In this document: one piece after another, positions 63,227 through 64,000 of the stretch
How positions within the stretch are numbered: the first letter of the stretch is position 1
Layout: every line of letters starts with the position of its first letter
Source of the DNA: Nitrosococcus halophilus Nc 4
GTDB lineage: Bacteria > Pseudomonadota > Gammaproteobacteria > Nitrosococcales > Nitrosococcaceae
NCBI RefSeq assembly: GCF_000024725.1
Contig: NC_013960.1
Location: 3,024,001 to 3,088,000, forward strand
Reading direction: 5' to 3'
Length of the DNA stretch: 64,000 nucleotides
Made by a program: the position numbers and the translations under genes
Notes under the pieces: generated by a model
What the model was told of the DNA's origin: nothing
Database searches by the model: none
Seen by the model: only the letters and a program-made list of their open reading frames with translations

Positions 63227-63994
63227 TTAGCCTACTTGCTCTCCCGGATAGGCCCCTATTTGGAACTCAAATAGCAATGGACCCACTTCTACCAAGTCGC
63301 CCTGCCGAAGCCCAACTCTCATTCCCGGTGAGATAGACTGGCCATTAATCGTCACAGGCGTGTTTTGTCCTACAATTACAAAACCCCCTTCCTGGTAGCT
63401 TAGCTCAGCAAGATGGTTTTCATCCGTCTCACTTACTTTGATAGCGGCCTCTTCACTGTTTCCCATCATTGCAGTACCAGTACCCCGAAGAAATAGATAA
63501 TTTTCCACCTGGGGACTGTCATTGACCCGATCCAGCCTCAACCACCGAGTAGGTTCAAGGCGGACCCGCAGTTGTAATGCCTCATGACAGAAGCTAATGA
63601 GATCTCCATTGTGTAAGGCTTGCCACTTCCCGCCCTTAAGGGTAGTGCCATTGACCTTGGTGCCGCCTTTGGAGTGGTCATCCCGAATCTTAGCCTGTGC
63701 ATTCATACTCACCACAGCATGAGTCTCACTAAAGCTATCCATCCGGGTTTGGTTGTCGGGTTCATCCAGGGGAAACAGGGCCAGCCAAAGGTCGGCGGTG
63801 AGCTTGGGCCGGCCTAAAATGATTTGGGGACGAGCAAAAAGGCGGGTCAGCGACACCGAGGAGCCTTTCAAAAATTGCAACCGGGCGCCGGTGGCTTTTT
63901 GGGGTAAGGGGCGCGGAGCCATGGGCTGCAACGCCTCTGTTGCTGAGGGTTCGCAGGCGGCCTTTATGACTTTAGCAATTTTGACTAAGGCCAT
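63227..63994 (-). CDS. Protein with two FHA-type domains
   Basis: 255 residues in view; the start is only six bases from the window edge, so the gene may begin further right. A first FHA-like domain (about 50-145) has IILGRP, SETHAVVSM and KVNGTTLKGGKW; a second (about 180-245) has GFVIVGQNTPVTINGQSISP and RQGDLVEVG. FHA domains bind phosphothreonine, so a link to the nearby Ser/Thr kinase-FGE protein is likely though the genes are convergent. Confidence 0.75.
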   Translation of the reverse strand: MALVKIAKVIKAACEPSATEALQPMAPRPLPQKATGARLQFLKGSSVSLTRLFARPQIILGRPKLTADLWLALFPLDEPDNQTRMDSFSETHAVVSMNAQAKIRDDHSKGGTKVNGTTLKGGKWQALHNGDLISFCHEALQLRVRLEPTRWLRLDRVNDSPQVENYLFLRGTGTAMMGNSEEAAIKVSETDENHLAELSYQEGGFVIVGQNTPVTINGQSISPGMRVGLRQGDLVEVGPLLFEFQIGAYPGEQVG

Positions 63995-64000
63995 TTCTTG

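Noticed and set aside
1-64000. tRNA, rRNA, CRISPR arrays
   Set aside because: Reading by eye showed no tRNA-like T-loop with matching acceptor stem, no rRNA segment and no regularly spaced repeat; a covariance-model scan would be needed for certainty.

Overview
The window looks like the chromosome of a Gram-negative gammaproteobacterium. Supporting signs are lipoprotein and outer-membrane genes, holC-pepA, a hopanoid-linked epimerase (HpnA), a PagL-like lipid A deacylase and an AddAB-like nuclease pair. The mix of genes (tandem Hsp70/DUF2760, HpnA, Ter genes) would fit the Chromatiales and in particular Nitrosococcus, but no rRNA, tRNA or ammonia-oxidation gene is present to prove it. I saw no CRISPR array, no rRNA or tRNA gene and no intact insertion sequence.

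Layout. 0.2-2.7 kb: DUF3179 protein, a membrane protein, and an ECF sigma/anti-sigma pair. 3.0-5.8 kb: an RNA-repair operon, rtcB - G3E GTPase - archease. 5.8-11.8 kb: DUF2760 - Hsp70 - Hsp70 - DUF72 operon. 11.9-19.1 kb: geranylgeranyl-reductase-like flavoprotein, a transaldolase-fold protein that has lost its catalytic lysine, PRPP synthetase, a lytic-transglycosylase-like lipoprotein, MsrB, a basic coiled-coil protein and a HypE-like protein. 19.3-25.8 kb: AddB-like nuclease and AddA-like helicase/nuclease. 25.9-34.1 kb: thioredoxin-like protein, pyruvate kinase, two alpha/beta hydrolases, a second basic coiled-coil protein, a methyltransferase and RecD2. 34.2-38.0 kb: an ArsR-pstSCAB operon with a visible ArsR operator inside its promoter. 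38.1-40.5 kb: endonuclease/phosphatase, HpnA, PagL-like protein.

40.8-47.6 kb is a Ter stress-response locus: TerB, TerD, then a tightly packed metabolic block (TRSP-type PRTase, HAD phosphatase, StiP/PELOTA PRTase, HpcH/CitE-like lyase), then TerC and a second TerD. It resembles the Ter-linked pathway proposed to make a nucleoside-like metabolite, but no ATP-grasp gene is present. DUF1328 and nicotinate phosphoribosyltransferase follow.

49.5-55.4 kb is a mobile-element graveyard: a KfrA-like remnant, an orphan antitoxin, an intact Xre-RES toxin-antitoxin operon with a clear promoter and operator, a frameshifted integrase tail, an IS256 3' end fused to a lipoprotein start, a complete large serine recombinase, and a group II intron reverse-transcriptase fragment that cuts off a GlxA/DJ-1-type regulator. 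55.5-60.2 kb returns to ordinary genes (homocysteine methyltransferase, HolC, PepA).

60.4-64.0 kb holds a membrane Ser/Thr kinase fused to a peptidoglycan-binding domain and a formylglycine-generating-enzyme (C-lectin) domain, an orphan DUF433 antitoxin and an FHA protein. The last codons of the kinase-FGE gene have the composition expected of a diversity-generating-retroelement variable repeat and are followed by a GC-rich hairpin and a 96-bp MITE-like element. This, the degenerate transaldolase and the Ter locus are the most rewarding places to look further.
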